From contig CALZFC010000027.1 in the NCBI GenBank assembly GCA_945643635.1, positions 4,406,501 to 4,470,500 on the forward strand: a stretch of 64,000 bases of DNA. The letters run 5' to 3'. Below, one piece after another: positions 10,817 to 21,662 of the stretch; within the stretch, counting starts at the first letter, position 1, and each line of letters starts with the position of its first letter. The translations under genes and the position numbers were made by a program. The notes beneath the pieces were generated by a model. It was not told the origin of the DNA, searched no databases, and worked only from the letters and a program-made list of their open reading frames with translations. The stretch is from Allodiplogaster sudhausi. Its lineage: Eukaryota; Nematoda; Chromadorea; Rhabditida; Diplogasteridae.

Positions 10817-11283
10817 GTGAAAGTGATCCATCGAGACTCTTTCATCGCACGATTGGCAACTTTGCACTCCCGAGAATAAAGCAATTATAAAAGTAGTGCA
10901 ACCTTTCCTCATGTGTATGACGGAATACATCTCACTGAAGAACTCTGCTTCTGTGTTTATTTGGTGTGCAACGAAAATGACAGTTGTATCGTGTCATGAA
11001 ACAAAATCTCGAACAGTCGAATAATGAGGCAGAAAGATGAGCACAACTTTTGATTGAGGTAATGCAATTACAAACATTTTTTCTTCAAAAAAAAAGCGAA
11101 TATAAAGGTTCATGATATTAAGATACAACACTTGTCATGAAAAAAATCTCGAGCATTTGAATAATGAGGAAAAAGTTGAAAGATGAGCACAACTTCTGAG
11201 GGAAGTAGAACAATAACGGAACTTTAGGTCAAGCTGGATTCCTGAAATACTCGGGGAGACATTGATGATATCATGGGGACTCT

Positions 11284-12082
11284 TTAATGTTTCGGTTGCT
11301 TTACGCTTAAGAAATAATCCTGCTGCATGCCGGAATGGAAGCAATATCCCGACCTAGAAGTTTCTTCGGTAACGACGGCTGCACAGATGGTGGTCAAGAC
11401 GATGCCCGCGATCGTGGGCATGACAAGCAGCACCATCACCCATTGCTAAGGAGACAGCAGTTAAGAAGTAGTAGGCATATGAACATAAATACATGTACTT
11501 GTCAAGCAGAATACAACAGAACCATATCCAGCAATGAGCTCAAAAGTATGTATGTAATACAATATATTTAAAAAACTAATTTAAAAAAAACGTTTGATTA
11601 CTTGGAACCGAAGGCAGCAGTAGCGATTGAACTGGCCGCAGCACTCGTAGTAGAAGATTTCATTGGTGCGCGTGCACGGCGTGTTGACGAGAGGAACCGG
11701 GCAGCCGAGCGAGCTGGTTCTGTCGAGCAGAGATAAATTAGATGAAGAATGTTATTAGACAATTTTGGTAAGTTCGCTTGTCTGTTTAAAAATAGATGGC
11801 TTCTGCTTTATCATAATCTCGATCCATATTCCTACTTCCCCTACCAATATAGCTCATTATTCGCATTTAAGCAATCATTCCTTCATATATTGTGTGCCTT
11901 CACATCGAAATATTAATTTCATGTAAGGTAAATAAATAAAATAGTAACTGGAGTTCGATTTCGTAGTCCATGACGCGATGAACAAATCGCTCGAGCTCAT
12001 CTTCCTCTGCGGCAGCATGAGCAGCGAATAAGAGCAGAAGAGCCAGAAGGAGGAAGCCATAAAGAGGAAGCCATAAAGAATG
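11284..12082 (-). CDS. Small type I membrane protein with a CX-module-like Cys-rich ectodomain
   Basis: Three phase-consistent exons: 11949-12082, 11602-11719 and 11284-11445 (stop at 11284-11286). The first visible exon encodes a signal-peptide core (YGFLLLALLLFAAHAAAEED) and an acidic stretch ending YEIELQ. The second has a Cys-rich block, GCPVPLVNTPC then FYYECCGQFNRYCCLRFQ. The third is one transmembrane helix (VMVLLVMPTIAGIVLTT) and a short tail. The paired Cys in YYECCG..CC.R resemble the nematode CX module, a six-cysteine domain of unknown function; that assignment is from memory of the family pattern. No ATG is in frame in the first exon, so a short upstream exon is likely. A 14-bp tandem duplication (CTTTATGGCTTCCT twice) lies in the signal region. 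The intron 1 donor is a weak GTTACT. Confidence 0.65.
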
Positions 12083-12376
12083 CTGAAGAGAGATAGAGAG
12101 GAAGAACGAGAGAGAGAGAGAGAGAGAGAGGAATAATGAGAGAGAGACAAAGAAAGCATGAATTCCATGTATTTCGCCGTAGTCATTATTGGAAATAAGA
12201 TGAAGTTCACTGTATGACGAAAGATGATATACTGTTTCCTCAAGAACAATAAAATGAAAGAAAAATTGTCAGGAGAGAAGAAATGACGGGCTCTTCATCG
12301 CCAGCCGTCTTATCCTTTTATCTAATCTAACATCTCATCACAACCCCAGCCTCAATTCCCACCACTTTCTGTCGAT

Positions 12377-12417
<41 letters not shown>

Positions 12418-12787
12418 TCTCCCTCCCACTCATTCTCTCTTTCTCCTATTCTATATCTCTCCATCTCTCTGTCTTTCAATCACTCTTTCATCCCTCTATT
12501 CAATGCCTCACGAATGCGGCAATTCTACTTTCGACTGTTTATACTTTTCTTTGTCACTCCGCATAGACCATATCCGATAAAAAACGGGGAATATCGGTGG
12601 GAAAAAAATAAGAAGCCAGATGAAGAATATCAATAGGACGAGATGGTCGAAGACGGCTAACAAGATTGAAATAGATGACAAGGACCGAGACGACGAAGGA
12701 AGAGAGAGAGTGGGGAGAGGAGAAAGAAAGAGAGAGAGCGAGGGGAGAGGAGAGAGAAAGAGAGAGAGCATAGGAGAGAGAGAGGGG

Positions 12788-12818
<31 letters not shown>

Positions 12819-13279
12819 CAGAGGAGAGAGAGAGAGGGAGAGAGAGAAAGAAAGAGACTTGAAAGATAAGCGGACAAGAGTTTCTCAGATGTTCTGTCTC
12901 CCATGCTTGGGTTGACACCGATGGAGCAGCCAAGCATTGAGAAACAAAGAAGTTTTTATGTCTGATCTGCTGTATTACCCGTGCCCCTCTTCTTGTTGGC
13001 ACCAAGTGAGAAGAGAAAGAGAGAGATAGATAGAAAGGAGAGAGAGAGAGAGAAAGAGAGAGAGGATAAAGGAAAAGGGAGGAGAAGAGAGGAAGGGAAA
13101 TATTAGCAAGAGTTAAAAATAAAAGAAAATAAGAGCAACAGAAGGGACACAAAGAGGAGATGGAAGGAGGAAGGAAAAAAGAATATGAATCATTTCAATG
13201 GATTTCTTCATTCGCAGCTGGTGATCTGAATGGCACTGACCTAGGGGATGAAAAGACAAGAACGGACAGAAAACACCGT

Positions 13280-13322
<43 letters not shown>

Positions 13323-13606
13323 TAGAAAGAGTGTGAAAATATGACAGAGAAGCATACTAGAACCTAAGGGAATATGAGCTATTTAGAGAACGCGACAAAG
13401 TAGTGAGGGAGAGAAAGAAGGAAACGGAAGGTGATGAAGGAGTGGTGTCAAGCAGCAAAACATAGCTATGTACATATGTAAATGTTGAGCTGCTATCTTT
13501 GGTAATTATTAGTTATTCGCAACGAATCATTGTGCCTGTCCAATTGAGGAGAGTTCAAAGAAATTTAAAAAAAAGCACTTGGATTAACGGGGAAAGGAGT
13601 TGTCAA
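12083..13606. repeat. GA/CT microsatellite-rich intergenic region
   Basis: Repeated (GA)n or (CT)n tracts at about 12103-12131, 12379-12412, 12710-12850, 13018-13068 and 13288-13322. Long open frames here are artefacts of the dinucleotide repeat (Ser-Leu or Arg-Glu runs). No gene is supported. Confidence 0.85.
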
Positions 13607-14795
13607 CATTTTGTTTTCATATTGGTTTCAACTTATACGAGGATAGTCATTATGGTCCCTTGATTTCCGATGAAAGTCTAAGACATGAAGTCCGGTATTT
13701 AAAAAAATGAAGTTCTGTAAATATCGTACAGCGGCCATGTCAAAAAAAATTTTGTTTCATGTAGGCTTCAAACTAAGCAAGGATAGTCATCCTGGGTCCC
13801 CTGATTTCCAATGAACAGTCGTAGACCGGAAGCCCAAGTATCAAGGAAGATTGAGGTTCGGAAATATACGGCTTCAAACTAAGCAAGCATAATCTTCATG
13901 GTCGCCTGTGATCAATTCCATGTAAAATTTTAGGCTGCAGAAGAAGTGCAGATGAATTGCAGAAGAAGTGCAGAAGAAGTTACATATGTAGGTAGATTGA
14001 GACCCTAAATTTATGTAACTCAATAGAGTTGTCAACATTTTGTTTTCATATTGGTTTCAACTTATACGAGGATAGTCATTATGGTCCCTTGATTTCCGAT
14101 GAAAGTCTAAGACATGAAGTCCGGTATTTAAAAAAATGAAGTTCTGTAAATATCGTACAGCGGCCATGTCAAAAATTTTTTTGTTTCATGTAGGCTTCAA
14201 ACTAAGCAAGGATAGTCATCCTGTGTCTCTTGATTTCCCATGAACAGTCTTAGACCGGAAGCCCAAGTATCAAGGAAGATTGAGGTTGAAATATACGGCT
14301 TCAAACTAAGCTAGCATAATCTTCAAGGTCGCCTGTTATCAATCCCATGTAACATTTTAGGCTGCAGAAGAAGTGCAGATGAATTGTAGAAGAAGTGCAG
14401 AAGAAGTTACATATGTAGGTAGATTGAGACCCTAAATTTATGTATCTCAATAGATTTGTCAAAATTTTGTTTTCATATTGGTTTCAACTTATACGAGGAT
14501 AGTCATTATGGTCCCTTGATTTCCCATGAAAGTCTGACATGAAGTCCAGTATTTAAAAAAATGAAGTTCTGTAAATATCGTGCCATGTCAAAAAAATTTT
14601 TGTTTCATGTAGGCTTCAAACTAAGCAAGGATTGTCATCCTGGGTCCCTTGATTTCCCATGAACAGTCTTAGACCGGAAGCCCAAGTATCAAGGAAGATT
14701 GAGGTTCGGAAATATACGGCTTCAAACTAAGCATGTATAATCTTCAAGGTCGCCTGTTATCTATATCATGTAAAATTTTAGACTGCAGAAGAAGT
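13607..14795 (+). repeat. Tandem repeat, three units of about 425 bp
   Basis: Units begin at about 13607, 14026 and 14453 with GAGTTGTCAACATTTTG or a close variant; the last unit is truncated. Within a unit two halves resemble each other (GGATAGTCAT..GGTCCC.TGATTTCC.ATGAA). Units end in GCAGAAGAAGTGCAGATGAA motifs. The array joins directly to the outer end of the palindrome left arm at about 14797. It is non-coding. Confidence 0.88.
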
Positions 14796-14809
14796 ACTGC
14801 ATTCCTCTA

Positions 14810-15379
14810 CTGGTTCTTCTGGCAGAGGGCGGGGAACTGCTCGGAGCACGAGAGCAACTGCAGACTAGGACTGGGGAATGACTCTGCGAACCGTTCTCAT
14901 AGTTGTCAGCTGCGCTTTTGTCATCCGCGTCCACCCAGGCTTCCTTGCCGCCGGTGACTTCCGCTGAAGTTACAATTGGAATTATATTCCTTGCTTCTTG
15001 GATTTCCACTCAAACCGAAGAAGCATTTGGACACCTGCAACGAAGTTTCCCGCTTTACCGCAGGGTGCGGCATATCTTCCCTGCATGAAGCACATGACGC
15101 GGGCCTGGTTGTCATTCATCGGGAAGTCAACGAGCTGCAGGCAATTCTTATCATTTGACATTTATTAAATACATGTCAATATTCACGCTTGGAGGAAATT
15201 CATACCTTGTAGCATTTCCCGTCACTGCATTGCGCAAAGGCAACTGAAACAATTTTTCAGCAAAATATAGATGTAGCTAACATAAGTCACATTTCCATAG
15301 GTTGTATAGGGGAAAGTAAGTCATTCGAAAACCTACCTGATAGCAGAGCTGACGAGAAGAGGAGGAAGTATCCGAACAT
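14810..15379 (-). pseudogene. Lectin-like gene B, left-arm copy, truncated in the last exon
   Basis: Exons 1-4 match the right-arm B gene: 15337-15379 (MFGYFLLFSSALLS), 15206-15243, 15035-15134 and 14892-14963. Exon 5 has lost its core. An internal deletion joins intron 4 (near CTGCAG) to TCTCGTGCTCCGAGCAG, removing the region that codes KCAVIT..GKWRAV. What remains is out of frame with exon 4. The surviving end matches the CCAGAAGAACCAGTAG form of gene C rather than its palindromic partner. It is therefore called a pseudogene. Confidence 0.75.
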
Positions 15380-15824
15380 TGTTCTACGATGTAGGACTGA
15401 GGAAACATATCCGACGAGCTCCTTTTTTCCTCGCGGAGCATTTCTGCTTGCACAGGCTGGGTATAAAAAGTTTCAGAATGCTCTTGTTATTGTTGACAAT
15501 GTCTATCCGCACCAGCTTCCATCACGTCATTTTGAGGATTAAATTGGGAGTTTTCGAGTGTCCTTTTTTTTCTAATGCACTTGGCAAATATGTTTTTAAC
15601 ACTTTTCATTGTCAATATTTCAGGTAGTTAAAATGTTTGCGATGTTTTGCAACCAACTTGTTTTTTTTTAGATTTTAAGATCATGTGATCACGAGTGAGT
15701 CAAGAGTGTGGTACCATCCATCCTTTTATCGTCAAATAACATGATGTTCTGGAAAATTTCATATCAGGGGACAGAAGTTCTGCGCGAAAATCGAATTTCG
15801 TAGTGATTTCCATTATTTGGATAC

Positions 15825-15846
15825 CTCAGACTTGGGTAAGGAAACC
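15825..15846 (-). ncRNA. SL1-like spliced-leader sequence, left-arm copy
   Basis: Exact inverted copy of 20535-20556 (see that entry). It lies between lectin B and the tRNA of the left arm. Confidence 0.35.
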
Positions 15847-15929
15847 GGAAAGAGCATGGAAACTTCCAGAATAAATAGGAAAAAATATGCAGTTACTATT
15901 AGCGCTTTTTAATTATTTTCAAAAATTTA

Positions 15930-16001
15930 TTCCGATGCGGGGAATCGAACCCCGGCCTTGCATGTGAGAGACGCAAACCATAACCACTAGACTACATCGA
16001 A
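15930..16001 (-). tRNA. tRNA-Glu (anticodon CUC), left-arm copy
   Basis: 72-nt cloverleaf, identical in sequence to 20380-20451 on the opposite strand. Acceptor TTCGATG pairs with CATCGGA, the anticodon stem is TGCGT/ATGCA with loop CTCTCAC, and the T arm is CGGGG-TTCGATT-CCCCG. Confidence 0.9.
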
Positions 16002-16414
16002 GTAGGAGTTTAGAATGGGCGGTTGCAGAAGAGACAAAAGATATTCCAATTAATCACTGAGTTCCTTCTAGTTAACTTTCTACAAGATGGTCAGGGCCCA
16101 AGATTCTAGTATGTCATAAGGAGCTATAGCTGAACTGTCAGAATGAGATCAGGAAGCAGCAGTTTCTAGGCTACTTCAACACATTTTCCAGATGTATGTT
16201 AATATGTGCATATGCAGAAATGCAACTCTTTTCGTTCCTTTAGATTCATCTTCTCACCGATGATTTTTTTCTAACAATAAGTGTTTCCTCACATATGTAC
16301 ATACATGTGCCTTTATTAGAATTTCATCATATGTGATAACACAGAGAATAAATTTGCGTGATTCGACAAACTTATGCAGTGTTCCTGGTTGAGAATGAAC
16401 TCAACTGCATTCCT

Positions 16415-17135
16415 CTACTTCTGGTTCCTCTGGCAGAGGGCGGGGAACTGCTCGAAGCACGAGACGGCGCGCCACTTTCCGGTCTTTGTGATAACAGCAC
16501 ATTTCTTATCATCCGTTGGGCCCTGGCCTGAAAATGGGTACCTCATGAGAATACTGCAGACTAGGACAGGGGAATGACTCTGCGAACCGTTCTCATAGTT
16601 GTCAGCTGCGCTTTTGTCATCCGCGTCCACCCAGGCTTCCTTGCCGCCGGTGACTTTCGCTGAAGTACAATTGGAATTATATTCCTTGTATCTTGGATTT
16701 CCACTCAAACCGAAGAAGCATTTTGTTCACCTGCAACGAAGTTTCCCGCTTTACCGCAGGGTGTGGCATATCTTCCCTGCATGAAGCACATGACGCGGGC
16801 CTATTTGTCATTCATCGGGATGTCAACGAGCTGCAGGCATTAATCATTATTATTATATTATTTGAAAATATTTAAATACATATTGATATTTATGCTTGCA
16901 AAATTCAAATTCATACCTTGTAGCATTTGCCATCATTGCATTGCGCGGATGCAACTGCAAAAAACATGTTTATTGATAACTCAAATTAAAATTTTTACGG
17001 TGTTTTTTTAATATATGAAAGATGTAGCTATCTAATATTTCTATGCATTGCAAACTGAAGGAGAAAAGTAGGGCGAATATGAGAAAACCTACCTGATAGC
17101 AGAGCTGACGAGAGGAGGAGGAAGTATCCGAACAT
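16415..17135 (-). pseudogene. Lectin-like gene A, left-arm copy, nonsense mutation
   Basis: Mirror of the intact right-arm gene A, exons 17093-17135, 16917-16954, 16731-16830, 16588-16659 and 16415-16527, with all splice sites kept. In exon 3 the right arm reads GAC-AAC-CAG-GCC, whereas here it reads GAC-AAA-TAG-GCC (plus-strand 16801-16806). Two adjacent substitutions thus create a TAG stop after the first ten codons of the exon. Everything after the stop remains open (KCAVITKTGKWRAVSC..FPALCQRNQK), so the inactivation looks recent. Confidence 0.8.
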
Positions 17136-17629
17136 TGTTCTACGAAGTAGGACTGAGGAAACATATCCGCCGATCTCCTTTTATGCGTATTCGCGGAGAA
17201 TTTCTGCTTGCACAGGCTGGGCATAAAAAGTATCAGGAATTTCTTGATATTGTTGGTAATGTCTGTCCGCACCAGCTTCCATCACGTCATCTTGAGGATT
17301 GATTTTTTTTTCGATTTTGAGACCAGGCGATCACAAGTGAGACAAGAGTATAGTAGCATCCATCCGTTTATCGTCAAATAACATGATGTTCTGGAAAATT
17401 TCTTAATCAAGGACAGAACTTGTGCTAAAGTCGAACTTCGTAGTGGTTCTTCATAAAGACACCAGGCATCTGGACGGCCTATGAAAAAAATCAAATTATG
17501 CATGTATGAATAAATGAAATAGTTAATGCATATCTCAAAAAGGCGACTTTTTCACTTTAATAATTGGCCACGCAAGAAGTGAAAAGTCGTCATTCTTTAT
17601 ACACCATGTTTTCGCTAACTTAGAACTAA

Positions 17630-17990
17630 ACTTGACCCATCCGTGCCTGCCGACGATCTTCTACTACGATTCCGAATAGTTTATCCTAATTGCAGGTGAT
17701 TTTAAGAAAATCACAATCAATAAAACATATTCAATACAAAATAGAAGTCGTCGAGACAGCGACGGCGGTTCTCTGGATGCTGCTCATCTTCTTCACCGGG
17801 AACACTTTCCACATTCTTCATTCCGCAAACACTTCATCGTATCTCAGCACGAGTACACACAACTATCACATTCGAATGTGCATCCATGCAAGATTAAAAA
17901 CGAAAGAATGGGCATTATTTTTTAGTTTAATTTTGAATTACGAAGGAACTGTCTGTTTCACGGACCCATCCTGATTTTTTTAGCCTCCCA
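17630..17990 (+). pseudogene. Possible CX-module-like relic in palindrome left arm
   Basis: CGATCTTCTACTACGATTCCGAA (17654 on) resembles the IFYYEC-coding part of the CX gene at 11602-11719. It is followed by an AG and an open frame with a hydrophobic run (TAVLWMLLIFFTGNTF) that could be the transmembrane exon. The Cys pairs are not conserved and the frame before the intron ends in a stop. The mirror copy is at about 18391-18751, minus strand. Confidence 0.25.
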
Positions 17991-18440
17991 AACAACTCGG
18001 ATTTCGACTTCAGCCTTGCCCGCAATCTAAGCAAAGATGAACGAAAAGTGAAGCACCAAAAATTGAACGCTGAAGAAAAAAGATCGTCGATATATCCAAA
18101 ACTAGAGTTCAACTCTAATTCAAGCTAAAGAAAAATAGTTGAACGCAGCGATGAAAGTTCGTGCTGGATAAATAGTGTGGAACAGTTGGAAAGTTAGACA
18201 GTAGCGTCGATGGCATGTTTGTCTGTTCCTCTTCATTGTTACACGTTAACCCTTCTCTCTCGCCCTCGTCGACCTTTTTCGACATCGTTAAGACAGCCTA
18301 TCTGTAAGAGTCGAGCAGGGCGCAATACAGGGCTGCAATGGGAAATTTTTGATTTTTAAAATTGATAAAAACTTGATCATTTGTACTATTCGACATGCTC
18401 TTTAAAATGGTTAAATCGTGATTTCGAAAAAAAATTTTCT
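17941..18440. other. Palindrome spacer, 500 bp unique
   Basis: Sequence between the two arms; the arms lose all similarity exactly at TTTTGAATTA/TAATTCAAAA. No gene, RNA or terminal-repeat structure was recognised. Confidence 0.8.
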
Positions 18441-19245
18441 TAATTCAAAATTAAACTAAAAAATAATGCCCATTCTTTCGTTTTTAATCTTGCATGGATG
18501 CACATTCGAATGTGATAGTTGTGTGTACTCGTGCTGAGATACGATGAAGTGTTTGCGGAATGAAGAATGTGGAAAGTGTTCCCGGTGAAGAAGATGAGCA
18601 GCATCCAGAGAACCGCCGTCGCTGTCTCGACGACTTCTATTTTGTATTGAATATGTTTTATTGATTGTGATTTTCTTAAAATCACCTGCAATTAGGATAA
18701 ACTATTCGGAATCGTAGTAGAAGATCGTCGGCAGGCACGGATGGGTCAAGTTTAGTTCTAAGTTAGCGAAAACATGGTGTATAAAGAATGACGACTTTTC
18801 ACTTCTTGCGTGGCCAATTATTAAAGTGAAAAAGTCGCCTTTTTGAGATATGCATTAACTATTTCATTTATTCATACATGCATAATTTGATTTTTTTCAT
18901 AGGCCGTCCAGATGCCTGGTGTCTTTATGAAGAACCACTACGAAGTTCGACTTTAGCACAAGTTCTGTCCTTGATTAAGAAATTTTCCAGAACATCATGT
19001 TATTTGACGATAAACGGATGGATGCTACTATACTCTTGTCTCACTTGTGATCGCCTGGTCTCAAAATCGAAAAAAAAATCAATCCTCAAGATGACGTGAT
19101 GGAAGCTGGTGCGGACAGACATTACCAACAATATCAAGAAATTCCTGATACTTTTTATGCCCAGCCTGTGCAAGCAGAAATTCTCCGCGAATACCCATAA
19201 AAGGAGATCGGCGGATATGTTTCCTCAGTCCTACTTCGTAGAACA

Positions 19246-19966
19246 ATGTTCGGATACTTCCTCCTCCTCTCGTCAGCTCTGCTATCAGGTAGGTTTTCTC
19301 ATATTCGCCCTACTTTTCTCCTTCAGTTTGCAATGCATAGAAATATTAGATAGCTACATCTTTCATATATTAAAAAAACACCGTAAAAATTTTAATTTGA
19401 GTTATCAATAAACATGTTTTTTGCAGTTGCATCCGCGCAATGCAATGATGGCAAATGCTACAAGGTATGAATTTGAATTTTGCAAGCATAAATATCAATA
19501 TGTATTTAAATATTTTCAAATAATATAATAATAATGATTAATGCCTGCAGCTCGTTGACATCCCGATGAATGACAACCAGGCCCGCGTCATGTGCTTCAT
19601 GCAGGGAAGATATGCCACACCCTGCGGTAAAGCGGGAAACTTCGTTGCAGGTGAACAAAATGCTTCTTCGGTTTGAGTGGAAATCCAAGATACAAGGAAT
19701 ATAATTCCAATTGTACTTCAGCGAAAGTCACCGGCGGCAAGGAAGCCTGGGTGGACGCGGATGACAAAAGCGCAGCTGACAACTATGAGAACGGTTCGCA
19801 GAGTCATTCCCCTGTCCTAGTCTGCAGTATTCTCATGAGGTACCCATTTTCAGGCCAGGGCCCAACGGATGATAAGAAATGTGCTGTTATCACAAAGACC
19901 GGAAAGTGGCGCGCCGTCTCGTGCTTCGAGCAGTTCCCCGCCCTCTGCCAGAGGAACCAGAAGTAG
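19246..19966 (+). CDS. Lectin-like gene A (short CTLD subfamily), right arm, intact
   Basis: Five exons 19246-19288, 19427-19464, 19551-19650, 19722-19793, 19854-19966, all GT-AG and in phase, 121 residues. Signal peptide MFGYFLLLSSALLS, then a short exon 2 (ASAQCNDGKCYK) lacking the DPW..KP block of the long subfamily. Exon 3 carries NDNQARVMCFMQGRYATPC, exon 4 GGKEAWVDADDKSAADNYE, exon 5 KKCAVITKTGKWRAVSC..FPALCQ. The intron positions are the same as in the long subfamily. There are no calcium-binding CTLD motifs. A weak TATA (CATAAAAGG) lies at about 19196. The left-arm copy is disrupted, so this is the functional candidate of the pair. Confidence 0.85.
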
Positions 19967-20379
19967 AGGAATGCAGTTGAGTTCATTCTCAACCAGGAAC
20001 ACTGCATAAGTTTGTCGAATCACGCAAATTTATTCTCTGTGTTATCACATATGATGAAATTCTAATAAAGGCACATGTATGTACATATGTGAGGAAACAC
20101 TTATTGTTAGAAAAAAATCATCGGTGAGAAGATGAATCTAAAGGAACGAAAAGAGTTGCATTTCTGCATATGCACATATTAACATACATCTGGAAAATGT
20201 GTTGAAGTAGCCTAGAAACTGCTGCTTCCTGATCTCATTCTGACAGTTCAGCTATAGCTCCTTATGACATACTAGAATCTTGGGCCCTGACCATCTTGTA
20301 GAAAGTTAACTAGAAGGAACTCAGTGATTAATTGGAATATCTTTTGTCTCTTCTGCAACCGCCCATTCTAAACTCCTAC

Positions 20380-20451
20380 TTCGATGTAGTCTAGTGGTTA
20401 TGGTTTGCGTCTCTCACATGCAAGGCCGGGGTTCGATTCCCCGCATCGGAA
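20380..20451 (+). tRNA. tRNA-Glu (anticodon CUC), right-arm copy
   Basis: 72 nt. The 7-bp acceptor is TTCGATG/CATCGGA (one G-T), with discriminator A. The D arm contains TAGTGGTTA. Anticodon stem TGCGT/ATGCA, loop CTCTCAC giving CTC at positions 34-36. T stem CGGGG/CCCCG with loop TTCGATT is a good internal B box. No intron. It lies between lectin genes A and B. Confidence 0.92.
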
Positions 20452-20534
20452 TAAATTTTTGAAAATAATTAAAAAGCGCTAATAGTAACTGCATATTTTT
20501 TCCTATTTATTCTGGAAGTTTCCATGCTCTTTCC

Positions 20535-20556
20535 GGTTTCCTTACCCAAGTCTGAG
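20535..20556 (+). ncRNA. SL1-like spliced-leader sequence followed by GT
   Basis: The 22 bases run GGTTT-CC-TTACCCAAGT-C-TGAG and are followed at once by GTATCC. The nematode SL1 leader is also 22 nt, begins GGTTT, contains TTACCCAAG, ends TGAG and is followed by a GT donor in the SL RNA; I count 3 mismatches. Downstream are a GATTTTCG stretch (a weak Sm-site resemblance) and a small CAGAA/TTCTG hairpin. SL RNA identity is inferred; the promoter and Sm site are not convincing. The homologous segment upstream of lectin A (about 18903-18970) has lost the leader-like part. Confidence 0.4.
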
Positions 20557-21002
20557 GTATCCAAATAATGGAAATCACTACGAAATTCGATTTTCGCGCA
20601 GAACTTCTGTCCCCTGATATGAAATTTTCCAGAACATCATGTTATTTGACGATAAAAGGATGGATGGTACCACACTCTTGACTCACTCGTGATCACATGA
20701 TCTTAAAATCTAAAAAAAAAACAAGTTGGTTGCAAAACATCGCAAACATTTTAACTACCTGAAATATTGACAATGAAAAGTGTTAAAAACATATTTGCCA
20801 AGTGCATTAGAAAAAAAAGGACACTCGAAAACTCCCAATTTAATCCTCAAAATGACGTGATGGAAGCTGGTGCGGATAGACATTGTCAACAATAACAAGA
20901 GCATTCTGAAACTTTTTATACCCAGCCTGTGCAAGCAGAAATGCTCCGCGAGGAAAAAAGGAGCTCGTCGGATATGTTTCCTCAGTCCTACATCGTAGAA
21001 CA

Positions 21003-21662
21003 ATGTTCGGATACTTCCTCCTCTTCTCGTCAGCTCTGCTATCAGGTAGGTTTTCGAATGACTTACTTTCCCCTATACAACCTATGGAAATGTGACTTAT
21101 GTTAGCTACATCTATATTTTGCTGAAAAATTGTTTCAGTTGCCTTTGCGCAATGCAGTGACGGGAAATGCTACAAGGTATGAATTTCCTCCAAGCGTGAA
21201 TATTGACATGTATTTAATAAATGTCAAATGATAAGAATTGCCTGCAGCTCGTTGACTTCCCGATGAATGACAACCAGGCCCGCGTCATGTGCTTCATGCA
21301 GGGAAGATATGCCGCACCCTGCGGTAAAGCGGGAAACTTCGTTGCAGGTGTCCAAATGCTTCTTCGGTTTGAGTGGAAATCCAAGATACAAGGAATATAA
21401 TTCCAATTGTACTTCAGCGAAAGTCACCGGCGGCAAGGAAGCCTGGGTGGACGCGGATGACAAAAGCGCAGCTGACAACTATGAGAACGGTTCGCAGAGT
21501 CATTCCCCTGTCCTAGTCTGCAGTATTCTCATGAGGTACCCAATTTCAGGCCAGGGCCCAACGGATGATATGAAATGTGCTGTTATCACAAAGACCGGAA
21601 AGTGGCGCGCCGTCTCGTGCTCCGAGCAGTTCCCCGCCCTCTGCCAGAGGAACAAGAAGTAG
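21003..21662 (+). CDS. Lectin-like gene B (short CTLD subfamily), right arm, intact
   Basis: Five exons 21003-21045, 21139-21176, 21248-21347, 21418-21489, 21550-21662, 121 residues. Signal peptide MFGYFLLFSSALLS; exon 2 AFAQCSDGKCYK; exon 3 NDNQARVMCFMQGRYAAPC; exon 4 GGKEAWVDADDKSAADNYE; exon 5 MKCAVITKTGKWRAVSC..FPALCQ. It is nearly identical to gene A from exon 3 onward, so A and B are a recent tandem duplication that was later copied as an inverted block. Its left-arm counterpart lacks the core of exon 5. Confidence 0.85.

Larger units (their letters stand above)
14798..17940 (-). repeat. Left arm of a large near-perfect palindrome
   Basis: Reverse-complement counterpart of 18441-21672. 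For base x in the inner two thirds the partner is 36381-x; for example tRNA 15930-16001 pairs with 20380-20451 and gene ends 16415/17135 pair with 19966/19246. Identity is very high by eye, with only scattered substitutions (about 16803-16804, 17188) and single-base shifts outward of 15.9 kb. About 90 bp are missing near 14856, inside lectin B. Confidence 0.95.

Noticed and set aside
12508..13355. Long minus-strand open frames rich in Ser and Leu
   Set aside because: They come from (GA)n/(CT)n dinucleotide repeats that lack stops in several frames; no splice or codon evidence.
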